Positions 42,744-52,513 of a stretch of DNA of 64,000 nucleotides are shown here, piece by piece (positions within the stretch are counted from its first letter, which is position 1; every line of letters begins with the position of its first letter). The notes under the pieces are model-generated. The model was given only the letters and a program-made list of their open reading frames with translations, was not told where the DNA came from and made no database searches. The DNA is taken from NCBI RefSeq assembly GCF_021173675.1, contig NZ_JAIHON010000010.1, positions 186,001 through 250,000 of the forward strand. Direction: 5' to 3'. Both the position numbers and the translations under genes were made by a program. The DNA is from Streptomyces lincolnensis (lineage in GTDB: Bacteria > Actinomycetota > Actinomycetes > Streptomycetales > Streptomycetaceae).

Positions 42744-44009
42744 ATGAAACCCGAGGCGATTCCCTTGCTCCTCCGAAAAAACGTCACTCCTTGGGTACCG
42801 GCCGCTCTCGCGGCCGCCGCACTGCTCACCACAGGCTGCGCCGGACAGGACGACGACACCTCCGCCCGGCAGGCGACCGCCTCGTCCTCCGCCCCGCACG
42901 GGTACGTCGAAGGCGCCCAGGAGAAGGCCGAGCAGCAGTCCCGGCTGGTGCTGAACGACCGGAGGACCGGAGACACCCAGGTCCTCGATCTCATCAGCGG
43001 GAAGGTGCACAGGACCGCCCGCATCGAAGGCACCGCACAGCTCACGACGGACGGCCGGTTCGGCTACTTCCCCACCGCGCGCGGCACCCACGTCCTCGAC
43101 AGCGGAGCCTGGATGGTGGACCACGGCGACCACGTGCACTACTACCGCGCGCAGATACGCGAGGCGGGCCTACTGCCCGCAGGCCCGGGCGCGCGCATCC
43201 GCAGCGACGCCGCCGTGACCGTCGTGACCGACGCGGACGGCCGGGCCAGGATCCACCGCCGGACCGAACTGGAGAAGGGCCGGGTCGGCTCCCCGCGCGC
43301 GCTCTCCGGGACACACGCGCACGCCGTCGTGCCGTACGCCGAACACCTGCTCGGCCTCACCGGCGACGGGAAGGGCCCCGCGAAGCTCACGGTGTACGAC
43401 CGCGCCGGCCAGGGCGTCGCGTCGCCGGACGGCACGTGCGAGGACCCGCGCGGCGACGCCGTCACCCGGCGCGGAGTCGTCCTCGGATGCGCCGACGGCG
43501 CCCTGCTCGTCCGTGCCGCCGACGACACGTTCACGGCCGAGAGGATCCCGTACGACGATGACGTACCCGGTGAGGAACGGGCCACCGCCTTCCGGCACCG
43601 CCCCGGCAGCGACACGCTCACGGCGCCGGCGGGCGACCGGGCCGTATGGGTCCTGGACGTCACCGAGCGCGCCTGGACACGGGTGAGGACCAACGGCCCC
43701 GTGGTCGCCGCCAACACCGCGGGCGAGGGCTCCGTCCTGATCGTCCTGCAGGCCGACGGAGCGCTCCACGGCTACGACATCGCCACCGGCAAGCAGATCT
43801 CCCGGACGAAGCCGCTGGTGACGGGCGCCGCCGAGGCCGGCGCCGACGGGAACGCGGCACCGGTCATCGAGGTCGACCGCAGCCGCGCCTACCTCAACGA
43901 CCCCAAGGGCAAACGCGTGTACGAGATCGACTACAACGACAACCTGCGCATCGCGCGCACCTTCGCCCTGGACATCGAACCGACCCTGATGGTGGAGACC
44001 GGACGATGA
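42744..44009 (+). CDS. aztD: AztD-like zinc chaperone, lipoprotein (first copy)
   Basis: 421 residues. The lipobox LTTGC places the lipidated Cys at 32. The rest is a beta-propeller-like protein: LDLISGKVHRTARIEGTAQL, then a His/Asp-rich WMVDHGDHVHYYRAQIRE (about 124-140) likely to bind zinc, RGVVLGCADGALLVRA and HGYDIATGKQI. AztD proteins hand zinc to the receptor AztC. It begins right after the aztB stop and overlaps aztC by 4 bp (ATGA). Confidence 0.85.
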   Translation: MKPEAIPLLLRKNVTPWVPAALAAAALLTTGCAGQDDDTSARQATASSSAPHGYVEGAQEKAEQQSRLVLNDRRTGDTQVLDLISGKVHRTARIEGTAQLTTDGRFGYFPTARGTHVLDSGAWMVDHGDHVHYYRAQIREAGLLPAGPGARIRSDAAVTVVTDADGRARIHRRTELEKGRVGSPRALSGTHAHAVVPYAEHLLGLTGDGKGPAKLTVYDRAGQGVASPDGTCEDPRGDAVTRRGVVLGCADGALLVRAADDTFTAERIPYDDDVPGEERATAFRHRPGSDTLTAPAGDRAVWVLDVTERAWTRVRTNGPVVAANTAGEGSVLIVLQADGALHGYDIATGKQISRTKPLVTGAAEAGADGNAAPVIEVDRSRAYLNDPKGKRVYEIDYNDNLRIARTFALDIEPTLMVETGR

Positions 44010-44965
44010 CGGGACACACGCGCGGCACACGGCGCCTGAGAACCCTGCTGCTCGCCCTGCTCACCCTGGCCTCCGCCGGCGCGGCGACCGCCTGCACGAG
44101 CAGCGACGACCGGCCCTCGGTCGTGGTGACGACCAACATCCTGGGCGACGTCACCCGGCAGATCGTCGGCGACGAAGCCGACGTGACCGTACTGATGAAA
44201 CCGAACGCCGACCCGCACTCCTTCGGCCTGTCGGCCGTGCAGGCCGCCGAACTGGAACGCGCCGACCTCGTCGTCTTCAACGGACTGGGCCTGGAGGAGA
44301 ACGTACTACGGCACGTGGACGCCGCCCGCGACTCCGGCGTGGCCACCTTCGAGGCCGGCAAGGTGGCGGACCCCCTCACCTTCCGGGCACCCGACGACGG
44401 CGGACCCGAGGCGGAGGCCGGACAGTCCGACCCGCACTTCTGGACCGACCCCGACCGCGTCCGCAAGACCGTCGGACTGATCGCCGACCAGGTGGTCGAG
44501 CACGTGGACGGCGTGGACGAGCAGACGATCCGCGCCAACGCCGAGCGCTACGACGGACAACTCGCCGGCCTGACCACCTGGATGGAGAAGTCCTTCGCCC
44601 GCGTCCCCGACAGCCGGCGCGCCCTGGTCACCAACCACCACGTCTTCGGCTATCTCGCCGAACGCTTCGGCTTCCGGGTGATCGGCGCGGTGATCCCGAG
44701 CGGTACGACCCTGGCCTCACCCAGCTCCTCGGACCTGCGCTCGCTCACCCAGGCCATGCGCGAGGCGGGAGTACGCACCGTCTTCGCCGACTCCTCCCAG
44801 CCCAAGCGGCTCGCCGAAGTCCTGCGCACCGAGCTGGGCGGCCAGGTACGCGTCGTCGAGCTCTACTCCGAATCGCTGACCGAGCCCGGCAAGGGCGCCG
44901 GCACCTACCTGCAGATGATGCGCGCCAACACCACCGCCATGACCGACGGCCTGACCGGCGCCTGA
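44006..44965 (+). CDS. aztC: Zinc-binding lipoprotein AztC (cluster A-I receptor)
   Basis: 319 residues. A lipobox-like ATAC places Cys at 30. Zinc ligands expected in this family are visible: MKPNADPHSFGLSA, GQSDPHFWTDPDRV, VTNHHVFGYLAERFGF and a late Asp in TVFADSSQPK. The His-rich loop of ZnuA proteins is short or missing, as in AztC. It captures zinc outside the membrane and docks on AztB. Confidence 0.92.
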   Translation: MTGHTRGTRRLRTLLLALLTLASAGAATACTSSDDRPSVVVTTNILGDVTRQIVGDEADVTVLMKPNADPHSFGLSAVQAAELERADLVVFNGLGLEENVLRHVDAARDSGVATFEAGKVADPLTFRAPDDGGPEAEAGQSDPHFWTDPDRVRKTVGLIADQVVEHVDGVDEQTIRANAERYDGQLAGLTTWMEKSFARVPDSRRALVTNHHVFGYLAERFGFRVIGAVIPSGTTLASPSSSDLRSLTQAMREAGVRTVFADSSQPKRLAEVLRTELGGQVRVVELYSESLTEPGKGAGTYLQMMRANTTAMTDGLTGA

Positions 44966-45052
44966 ATCAGCCCCCTCACGTGGACACCGGCCGACCGGCC
45001 GTCACACACCCGCACCCCCGGCCGCGCCCGCGGCCCAGAAAGGAACACACCG

Positions 45053-46249
45053 GTGAACAAGTCGATCCGCACCAGAGCCTTCACGGGAACGGCCCTCGCC
45101 CTGGCGGTATCCGCGGTTCTGACCGCCTGCGGAGGAGCGGACACCTCGTCCGACGCCAAGGCCGAGGACGCGCCGAGCACCAAGGCCGTAGCCGTCAAGG
45201 ACCCGCTGCTCGCCACGTTCGACGGCGGGCTGTACGTCCTGGACGGCCAGAGCCTGAAGCCGGCGAAGACGATCGAGCTGCCCGGCTTCAACCGTCTCAA
45301 CCCCGCCGGCGACGCATCCCACGTCATCGTCTCCACCGACGCCGGCTTCCGCGTCCTCGACGCCGCCCAACAGACCTTCACCGGCGTCGAGTACAAGGGC
45401 GCCAAGCCCGGCCACGTCGTACGGCACGCCGGCAAGACCGTGCTGTTCACCGACGGCACCGGCGAGGTCAACGTCTTCGACCCCGACGACCTCGCCGGCG
45501 GCACCAAGCCCGAAGGCCGCACCTACACCTCCGCCGAGCCGCACCACGGCGTCGCCATCGAGCTGAGCAACGGCGAACTCCTCAGCACCCTCGGCACCGA
45601 GGAGAAGCGCACCGGCGCCCTCGTCCTGGACAAGAACAACAAGGAGATCAAGCGCAACGAGAAGTGCCCCGGCGTCCACGGCGAGGCCGCGGCCAAGGGC
45701 GAGGCCATCGGCATCGGCTGCGAGGACGGCATCCTGATCTACAAGGACGGCAGGTTCACCAAGGTCGACGCCCCCGACGACTACGGCCGCATCGGCAACC
45801 AGAGCGGCAGCGACGCGTCGCCGATCCTCCTGGGCGACTACAAGACCGACCCGGAGGCCGAACTGGAGCGGCCGACCCGCATCTCCCTCATCGACACCGA
45901 GACCGCGAAGCTGCGCCTGGTCGACCTGGGCACCAGCTACTCCTTCCGCTCGCTCGGCCGCGGACCCGACGGCGAGGCACTCGTCCTCGGAACGAACGGC
46001 ACCCTGCACGTCATCGATCCGGAAACGGGCAAGGTGGAGAAGAAGATCCCCGTCGTGGGCGCGTGGCAGGAGCCGCTGGACTGGCAGCAGCCCCGGCCCA
46101 CCCTCTTCGTCCGCGACCACACCGCGTACGTCTCCGAGCCGGGCCGGCGCCAACTGCACGCCGTCGACCTCGCATCGGGCGAGAAGGTGACGTCCGTGAC
46201 CCTGCCGAAGAGCACCAACGAACTGTCCGGGGTGATCGCTGGTCACTGA
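45053..46249 (+). CDS. AztD-like zinc chaperone, lipoprotein (second copy)
   Basis: 398 residues from a GTG at 45053. The lipobox LTAC places Cys near 26. It is a beta-propeller-like AztD relative (FDGGLYVLDGQSLKPAKTIE, SAEPHHGVAIELSNG, IGIGCEDGILIYKDGRF, LVLGTNGTLHVIDPETGKV). It differs strongly from the first copy and lacks its DHGDHVH segment, but keeps an EPHHG motif and Cys at similar places. Having two AztD-like proteins in one locus is unusual. It follows aztC after 87 bp. Confidence 0.83.
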   Translation: MNKSIRTRAFTGTALALAVSAVLTACGGADTSSDAKAEDAPSTKAVAVKDPLLATFDGGLYVLDGQSLKPAKTIELPGFNRLNPAGDASHVIVSTDAGFRVLDAAQQTFTGVEYKGAKPGHVVRHAGKTVLFTDGTGEVNVFDPDDLAGGTKPEGRTYTSAEPHHGVAIELSNGELLSTLGTEEKRTGALVLDKNNKEIKRNEKCPGVHGEAAAKGEAIGIGCEDGILIYKDGRFTKVDAPDDYGRIGNQSGSDASPILLGDYKTDPEAELERPTRISLIDTETAKLRLVDLGTSYSFRSLGRGPDGEALVLGTNGTLHVIDPETGKVEKKIPVVGAWQEPLDWQQPRPTLFVRDHTAYVSEPGRRQLHAVDLASGEKVTSVTLPKSTNELSGVIAGH

Positions 46250-46336
46250 CCTCGCGGGCCACTGACCGTCCCCTCGCGTACGCCGCGCACGCGTCGTCAA
46301 AGGGGTGATGAAAGGGGTGATGCCTCGGCGGCGCAT

Positions 46337-47002
46337 TCACCGAGCAAGCAGTGCGGCGACCGCCTCCGGGGCCTCACGCATGGCGTTGTGGGCGGTGGGG
46401 AGGTCGTGGACCTGCCAGCCGGGATCGGCTCGGAGCCGGGTGCGCAGTGCGGTGAACGGCGTCCGGTCCTCCCATCCCGAGCAGTAGACGAACTCGCGAC
46501 GGGGGACCTGGGCGACCGCGCCGGTGAGGCGGATCGTCTGCAGGAACGAGGCGAGGGGATGGGGACGGCGGCGGGGATCGCCGCCGTCCGGAGGCCGGAC
46601 GGCGTAACCGGTGGTCGCGGCACCGGCGGCGAACGCCTCCCGGTAGCGCTCGTTCGTCGAGGACCAGCACGACTCGCCGTCCCGCGGCACGTAGGCGTCG
46701 AGATGCACCAGCCGCGCGACCCGCCCCTCCGCGCGATCGGCGGCGGCCGCGATCACCATCCCGCCGTAGCTGTGGCCGACCAGTGTCGCGTCGGCGGTGC
46801 GGGTGCGATCCAGGACCCGCAACACGTCGTCCGCGTGCGTGTCGAGGTTGGCGGTCGCGACCGTCGCGCTGTCGTCGTCCGGCCGCAGACCGGTCAGGGT
46901 CAGGGCGTGAACGGCATGACCGGCACGTTCCAGCAGCGGAACCACCGCCTCGAAGCACCAGGCACCGTGCCAACCGCCGGGCACGAGGACGAACGTCGCC
47001 AT
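46337..47002 (-). CDS. Alpha/beta-hydrolase
   Basis: 221 residues with the hydrolase start FVLVPGGWHGAWCFEAVVP, the nucleophile elbow VGHSYGGMV (Ser), and the catalytic His in LPTAHNAMREAPE. It resembles AB-hydrolase_6-type esterases and salicylate-ester-like hydrolases. It is cytoplasmic and divergent from an AraC regulator that probably controls it. Confidence 0.88.
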   Translation of the reverse strand: MATFVLVPGGWHGAWCFEAVVPLLERAGHAVHALTLTGLRPDDDSATVATANLDTHADDVLRVLDRTRTADATLVGHSYGGMVIAAAADRAEGRVARLVHLDAYVPRDGESCWSSTNERYREAFAAGAATTGYAVRPPDGGDPRRRPHPLASFLQTIRLTGAVAQVPRREFVYCSGWEDRTPFTALRTRLRADPGWQVHDLPTAHNAMREAPEAVAALLAR

Positions 47003-47094
47003 GTGTTTCCCCCTTCTCCTTCTTCCTCAAGTCGTGTCATTGAGGCAGTGTCAACGGATCAGGGTGTGGCTTGCCACCGATAGAATGCCAAGCG

Positions 47095-47940
47095 ATGCCT
47101 CTTCGCCGCCAAAGTCGCCCGACCGCCGGTGCGACCTCCCATGTGTGGCCGTCCGGCGGCCGACACCTCTGGCCGTCCGGCGCGACAAGCCAGGTCCAGT
47201 CGCACACACGGGGACACCTGGTGTACGCGGCCGCCGGGGTCCTGGCGGTGCACACCGAGCGCGGTACGTCGATCGTGCCCGCCAACCGGGTCGCCTGGAC
47301 TCCCGCCGGGTTCACCCATTACCACCGCGCCCACGGCGACACCGACATGCGGATCGTCTTTCTCCCGCCCTCCCTCGCCCGGCTCGTACCGGACCACCCC
47401 GCCGTGTTCCTGGCCTCCGACCTGGCCCGTGAGGTCCTGCTCGCCCTGACCGGCCCCCGCGGCCACGACGACGCGGTGCCCGGCTACAGCCGCTCCGCGC
47501 GCGCTCGCCTCCTTCGCGTCCTCGTCGACGAACTCCACGAAACACACGAACAGCCACTGCACCTGCCCGAGCCACGGGACGACCGACTGCGAGCCGTCGC
47601 CCGGACGCTGTACGAAACGCCGGCGGACAACTCCACGCTCGCCGAACTCGGGAAGACGGTCGGAGCCAGTACCCGCACCCTCAGCCGACTGCTCCGGGAC
47701 GAACTCGGCATGACCTTCTACGAGTGGCGCACGCAGCTCCGCGTCTACCACGCCCTGGTGCTCCTCGCCGAAGGCCACGACACCAGCCACACCGCCCACG
47801 CCTGCGGATGGGCCAACCCGAGCAGCTTCATCGCGGCGTTCACCGCCATCGTCGGAACGACCCCGGGCCGCTGCCGCACCCGTCGCCGGACCACCGCCGA
47901 CGCCTCTCGACTGCCGACGGTGGTCAGGCCCCCGGGGTGA
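47095..47940 (+). CDS. AraC-family transcriptional regulator with cupin domain
   Basis: 281 residues from the ATG at 47095; an upstream ATG at 47071 would add eight. The N-terminal half is a cupin-type sensor (GHLVYAAAGVLAVHTERGTS, ANRVAWTPAGFTHYH). The C-terminal AraC domain has two helix-turn-helices (LGASTRTLSRL-type and HACGWANPSSFIAAF). It is divergent from the hydrolase gene. Confidence 0.88.
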   Translation: MPLRRQSRPTAGATSHVWPSGGRHLWPSGATSQVQSHTRGHLVYAAAGVLAVHTERGTSIVPANRVAWTPAGFTHYHRAHGDTDMRIVFLPPSLARLVPDHPAVFLASDLAREVLLALTGPRGHDDAVPGYSRSARARLLRVLVDELHETHEQPLHLPEPRDDRLRAVARTLYETPADNSTLAELGKTVGASTRTLSRLLRDELGMTFYEWRTQLRVYHALVLLAEGHDTSHTAHACGWANPSSFIAAFTAIVGTTPGRCRTRRRTTADASRLPTVVRPPG

Positions 47941-47980
47941 TCCGGGCCCGCGGACGCGCTGTCCCGGGCGGGCCGACGGG

Positions 47981-48814
47981 TCAGCGGAGCCCGGCGAAGA
48001 GATCGTTCTCGGGGAGGGCCGTGCCGGTGGTGTCCCGGACCCGTACGAAGGTCTCCATGCCCATCAGCTCGCCGAACCGCTCCTTGCCCATCCTGAGGAA
48101 GAAGATGTTCTCGCCCTGACTGGCGTGCGCGGCCAGCGCGTCGAACTTCTGACCGCTGAACGCGGTGGTGTCCACCCACGTGGTGATCTCGTCGTCGGGG
48201 AGACCGATCTCGGCCAGCGCGGCGGCCTCGGCGGGATCCGGCTCCGGCATGTCCTCCTGGAACTCGCGCATGATCTCGCCGAACCGCCCCATCATCGAGC
48301 GGGGCATCGTGGTCCAGTACACCTTCGGTGTCAGCTCGGTCATCTCCAGCGCAGCCATCGTGATGCGGTGGGCCTGGATGTGGTCGGGGTGGCCGTAGAA
48401 ACCGTTCTCGTCATAGGTGACGACCACATCAGGCCGGTAGTGCCGCATGAGTTCCGCGAGTCTGGCCGCACCTTCCTCCACGGGGGTCTGCCAGAAGGAT
48501 CCGGGGGCGTCGTTGCTCGGCCAGCCCGTCATCCCGGAGTCGGCATAGTCCAGCATCTCCAGATCGCTGATCTTCAGGACGTCACAGCTCGCCTCCAGTT
48601 CTTTACGGCGCACCGAGGCGACGGCCGCCGGATCGTGCCCGGGATCGCCCGGCTTGACACCCCCCGGTCCGTCACCGCAACCGCCGTCGGTACACGTCAC
48701 GAGAACCGTGCGGATGCCTTCGGCCGCGTACCGGGCGAGGACGCCTCCGGTTCCGGTGGCCTCGTCGTCGGGGTGGGCGTGTACGGCCATGAGGGTCAAG
48801 GGCCGGTCCGTCAT
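47981..48814 (-). CDS. PIG-L (LmbE-like) deacetylase
   Basis: 277 residues from the ATG at 48814 with CAGGAGG upstream. The zinc motif LMAVHAHPDDEATGTGG and the second motif YGHPDHIQAHRI are intact. Relatives remove acetyl groups from sugar amines (MshB, Mca) or act on antibiotic intermediates. Length fits Mca/MshB-like proteins, but no mycothiol genes are adjacent. Confidence 0.88.
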   Translation of the reverse strand: MTDRPLTLMAVHAHPDDEATGTGGVLARYAAEGIRTVLVTCTDGGCGDGPGGVKPGDPGHDPAAVASVRRKELEASCDVLKISDLEMLDYADSGMTGWPSNDAPGSFWQTPVEEGAARLAELMRHYRPDVVVTYDENGFYGHPDHIQAHRITMAALEMTELTPKVYWTTMPRSMMGRFGEIMREFQEDMPEPDPAEAAALAEIGLPDDEITTWVDTTAFSGQKFDALAAHASQGENIFFLRMGKERFGELMGMETFVRVRDTTGTALPENDLFAGLR

Positions 48815-49113
48815 AAAACAGTCCTCCTGCGGAGATATGTCCTGGTCGGAGTGGGCGGCGGGCACCCCACGATCCTGGGGCGCGGCGCCGGGTTCTTCGT
48901 CGGTGCAACCGCGCCGACCGGACCGGCTGTTCCCGACGCGGCCGCTCAGCCTTCCAGGCGCCGGGTTTCCGTACGAACGCTCTCCGACGACATGACGGCA
49001 CAGGCCGGGCAGCACCCCTTCCACTGAGAGGCACGTCACAGAGGGCACTCGGCAACCTGGGCGCGCTCGGCGGCGACGAACGGGGAAACCAGGAATCCCG
49101 CGAAGAGGACGAC

Positions 49114-50172
49114 GTGAGCAACAGAGCAACCCGGCGCCACCGGCGCGGTCCGATGAACCGCAGCCGCGGCCGCAGACGGATCCTGGTCGCCGTGACGGCC
49201 GCTGCCGCGACCGCAGGCGTGGTCGTCGCCGGAGTACTCGTGTCGGGCTCGGGATCCGGCGGGACCGCCGGGGCGTCCTCCGGCGCGCGAGGGACGTACA
49301 CCTCCAACGCCTCGCCCACGGCACGGGCGTCCGCGTCCGCGTCCGTGTCCGTGTCCGTGTCCGTGTCCCCGACCGGGCCGTCTGCTTCCCCCTCCGCCTC
49401 CGCCTCCGCGCCCAAGGAGAAGCCGGCGGCGAAACCCGCGGCGAAGTCCCCCGAGAAGCGCTCTGCCTCCCCGCGCACCGCCGCGCTCGGCGGCTGGCCC
49501 ACCCCGACCGCCGACCGGGCCGTCAGCTCGACCATCGAGGTCAGCGGCACCTACGACGGTGGCCTGAAGCGCTTCCGAGGTTCCGGCGGCCTGGGCACGG
49601 ACGGCCAGGGCGAGGACCAGGGACCGCTCTTCGAACTCGCCGACGGTGCCGTGCTGCGGAACGTCGTCCTCGGGGCCCCGGCCGCCGACGGAGTGCACTG
49701 CCTGGGCAGTTGTACGTTGCGCAACGTGTGGTGGGAGGACGTCGGCGAGGACGCGGCCACCTTCAAGGGCACGTCCGCCTCCGCCACGTACCTGGTCGAC
49801 GGCGGCGGGGCGCGGAAGGCCGACGACAAGGTCTTCCAGCACAACGGCGCCGGCACACTGACCATCCGGAACTTCCAGGCCGCCGACTTCGGCAAGCTGT
49901 ACCGCTCGTGCGGCAACTGCCGTACCCAGTACCCGCGCCACGTCGTGATCAGCAACGTGCGGGCGACCGCCCCCGGCCAGGTCCTGGCCGGCGTCAACGC
50001 CAACTACGGTGACACCGCCGTCATTTCGGGAGTGACGATCGTCGGCGACCGGAGCATCACGGTATGTGAGCGATTCCGCGGGAACAGCAGCGGCGCCGAG
50101 CCGACCGAACTGGGCAGCGGCTCGGACGGCACCAACTGCCGCTACAGCGTCTCGTCCATCACCCACCGTTGA
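49114..50172 (+). CDS. Exported pectate lyase, PL3 type, with Ser/Ala-rich linker
   Basis: 352 residues from a GTG at 49114. A basic N-terminus and membrane segment (about 22-45) suggest export or anchoring. Residues about 55-125 are a low-complexity Ser/Ala/Val/Lys/Pro linker encoded by short DNA repeats. The catalytic domain is of PL3 pectate lyases: FELADGAVLRNVVLGAPAAD, GVHCLGSCTLRNVWWEDVGE, DDKVFQHNGAGTLTIRNF. It should cleave polygalacturonate, calcium dependent, outside the cell. Confidence 0.88.
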   Translation: MSNRATRRHRRGPMNRSRGRRRILVAVTAAAATAGVVVAGVLVSGSGSGGTAGASSGARGTYTSNASPTARASASASVSVSVSVSPTGPSASPSASASAPKEKPAAKPAAKSPEKRSASPRTAALGGWPTPTADRAVSSTIEVSGTYDGGLKRFRGSGGLGTDGQGEDQGPLFELADGAVLRNVVLGAPAADGVHCLGSCTLRNVWWEDVGEDAATFKGTSASATYLVDGGGARKADDKVFQHNGAGTLTIRNFQAADFGKLYRSCGNCRTQYPRHVVISNVRATAPGQVLAGVNANYGDTAVISGVTIVGDRSITVCERFRGNSSGAEPTELGSGSDGTNCRYSVSSITHR

Positions 50173-50248
50173 GTTGCGACGGCTGAGTGTCGGCCGGGCA
50201 GCGAAGCATCGATCCTCGACGGCCCGGGGCGGAGGCGGTGGCTTCCCG

Positions 50249-51634
50249 TCAGCGGGCGTTGAGCGCGGCCGCGCTGGCGCGCAGGGCCCGGCCGGTGCGC
50301 CGGAGGTCGGCGTGGACCAGCCGGCCCCCGGCCTTCACGACCTTGCCCGCGACGAGCACTGTGTCCACGTTGTGCGGCCGCGCCTCCGTGACCACGGCGC
50401 CGATGGGGTCGCGCTCGGCGGTGAGCATGTTGAGGTCGTCCAGGCGCAGCAGGACGACGTCGGCCTGCTTGCCGGGACGCAGCGAGCCGGTGCGGTCGCC
50501 CAGTCCCATCGCGGCGGCACCGTCCAGGGTGGCCATCCGCAGGACGTCCTTGGCGGTCAGGCGTGGGTCTCCGGCGATCTGGCCGGCGAGGTGCACCGCC
50601 CGCATCGTGGAGAACATGTCGCCCGGGGCGAAGACGACGGTGTCCACGCCGGTGCCGGTGGTGATACCGGCGCGCCGCAGCCGACCGGCCTCGTCGCCGG
50701 GCGTGGCCGAGGCGGTGGCGCCCGAGTCGGCGATCAGCTTCAGCTCGTCGTCCCCGATGCCGGAGGCGTGGACGTAGAGCGTCCTCTCGCGGAGCAGACC
50801 GGCCTCGCGCAGGGCGAAGACGGGCTGTTCGTTGGTGGGGCTGCCCGCGAGGTGGATCGTCAGCGGCAGGTCCAGCTCGTCGGCTATGCGCCAGTCCCCG
50901 GCCACGGTCTCCATCGGGGTGGACACGGGGCCGAGCGGCGCGTACGCCATGGTGACGAGCGCGGTGTCGTCCGCCAGGCGCTCGCGGATCCGGCGGACGT
51001 CGGCGAGTCTTCCGCCCCCGGTGACGTCGACCGGGGTGCCGTGGCCGAAGACCGCGCGCAGGCCCGCCGTCTGCAGGGCGTCGACGGCGGCGTCCGCGAG
51101 CTCGGGCGAGTACGCGATGTGTGCGTAGTCCAGTTGGGTGGTGATGCCGGAGTCGAGGCACTCCAGCGCGCCGGCCAGGGTCGCGATGTGCACGTCCTGC
51201 GGCCGGAACTTCGGGCCGACCTATCCCAGGAGGCGGAAGTAGGCGGCGAGTTCGACGTCAACGGCCGCGCTGCGCAGCACCGAGTGCCACATGTGCCGGT
51301 GGGTGTCCACGAAGCCCGGCAGCACGATGCGGTCGGTGGCGTCGATGACCATGGCGCCGTCGGAGCGGAGGTTCCGTCCGACGGCGGTGATCCTGCCCTT
51401 CTCGATGAGGATGTCGGTGCGGGCGTGGGCGACCGGTCGGGGCTCGGTGTCGATGACATGGCCGTTGCGGATCAGGATGCGGCCGTCCGGTATGCCGCGG
51501 CCCTGCTCCGCGGCCGGTCGGGGCCAGCCGGTGGGGCGGCTTCCGCCGGGTGCCGCGGTCGCCGGAGATGCGGTCAGGGTGGCGGCCGCGGCGGCGGCCG
51601 CCCCGGTGAGCAGGTTTCGGCGGGGCAGGTTCAT
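50249..51634 (-). pseudogene. Tat-exported amidohydrolase gene split by one in-frame amber codon
   Basis: Two open segments in the same frame (51634-51224 and 51220 down to 50249) are separated by a single TAG at 51221-51223. The first part has a twin-Arg signal (PRRNLLTGAAAAAAATL) and LPGFVDTHRHMWHSVLR. The second begins VGPKFRPQDVHIATLAGALE and keeps the rest of the barrel (THLA-type IHLAGS, YVHASGIGDDELKLIADSGA, GTGVDTVVF). The frame is otherwise intact, so the stop is recent, suppressed, or a sequencing error. A single-base change from GAG would explain it. Confidence 0.85.
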
Positions 51635-51727
51635 GGTTGGTCTCCGTTGTCTGAACATGGCTGACGTGCCATCAGGGAGGGGGCACGAGCGTGAAGGGCC
51701 GGTCCGGTCGACCGAGGCCTCGTGGTG

Positions 51728-52405
51728 TCAGGCACCCGTTCGTACGCGGGGACGGACGAAGCCCGACTGGTAGGCGATCACGACGAGTTGGGCGCGGTGC
51801 CGGGCGCCGAGCTTGGCCATGATGCGGTTGACGTGGGTCTTGGCGGTCCAGAGCGAGACGTGGAGCCGTTTGCCGATGGCGTCGTTGGAGAGGCCGGCGG
51901 CGACGAGGTCGAGTACCTGCCTCTCGCGCACGGTCAGTGGCTTCAGTTCCGGCGCCGTCACGCTCAAGGGGTCCGGTACGGCGAGGTAGCGGGCGATGAG
52001 AGCCTTGGTCGCCCTGGGGGACAGCAACGCCTCACCCCGGGCGACCCGCCGGATGGCGTATCGGAGGTCGGCGGGCTCCACGCCCATTCCGAGGAACCCG
52101 CCCGCACCGGCATGCAGCGCCTGGAAGACGTACTCGTCGGCTTCCAGGGTCGTCACGATCAACACCCGTACGCCCGCGAGGTCCTCGTCGGCCGTGATGG
52201 CACGGGTGGCGGCGAGGCCGTCCATGCCGGGCGTGCGGATGTCCATCAGGACGACGTCGGCGCGGGTGCTGCGGGCCAGCTCGACCGCCTCGTCGCCCGT
52301 CGCCGCCTCCCCGACGACCTCGATGTCCGGCTCCGACCGGAGGATCAGGCGAAGACTGGAGCGGATCAGGGCCTGGTCGTGGGCGAGGAGTACGCGGACG
52401 GTCAT
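51728..52405 (-). CDS. NarL/LuxR-type response regulator with atypical receiver
   Basis: 225 residues with GAGGAGG upstream. In the receiver, the phospho-acceptor Asp55 is present (VVLMDIRTPGMDG), but the acidic pair reads His9-Asp10 (LLAHDQALI) and the conserved Lys is Met107 (GFLGMGVE). The C-terminal LuxR helix-turn-helix (LTVRERQVLDLVAAGLSNDA) is intact. No kinase gene is adjacent. It may work without normal phosphorylation or be driven by a distant kinase. Confidence 0.87.
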   Translation of the reverse strand: MTVRVLLAHDQALIRSSLRLILRSEPDIEVVGEAATGDEAVELARSTRADVVLMDIRTPGMDGLAATRAITADEDLAGVRVLIVTTLEADEYVFQALHAGAGGFLGMGVEPADLRYAIRRVARGEALLSPRATKALIARYLAVPDPLSVTAPELKPLTVRERQVLDLVAAGLSNDAIGKRLHVSLWTAKTHVNRIMAKLGARHRAQLVVIAYQSGFVRPRVRTGA

Positions 52406-52513
52406 TCGTGCCTCCTCTGCGCGGCAGGCGGGAGTCGGTAGGCCACCTCGGTGGAGCGACTCCGCGGGGAGGGCCCGGCCGTCGCCCTCGGCCCGCCGCC
52501 TACCGGCTGTGTC

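Noticed and set aside
46299..46322. Doubled aaaggggtgatg after the second AztD-like gene
   Set aside because: A simple two-copy repeat in a short gap; no pairing or known site could be shown.
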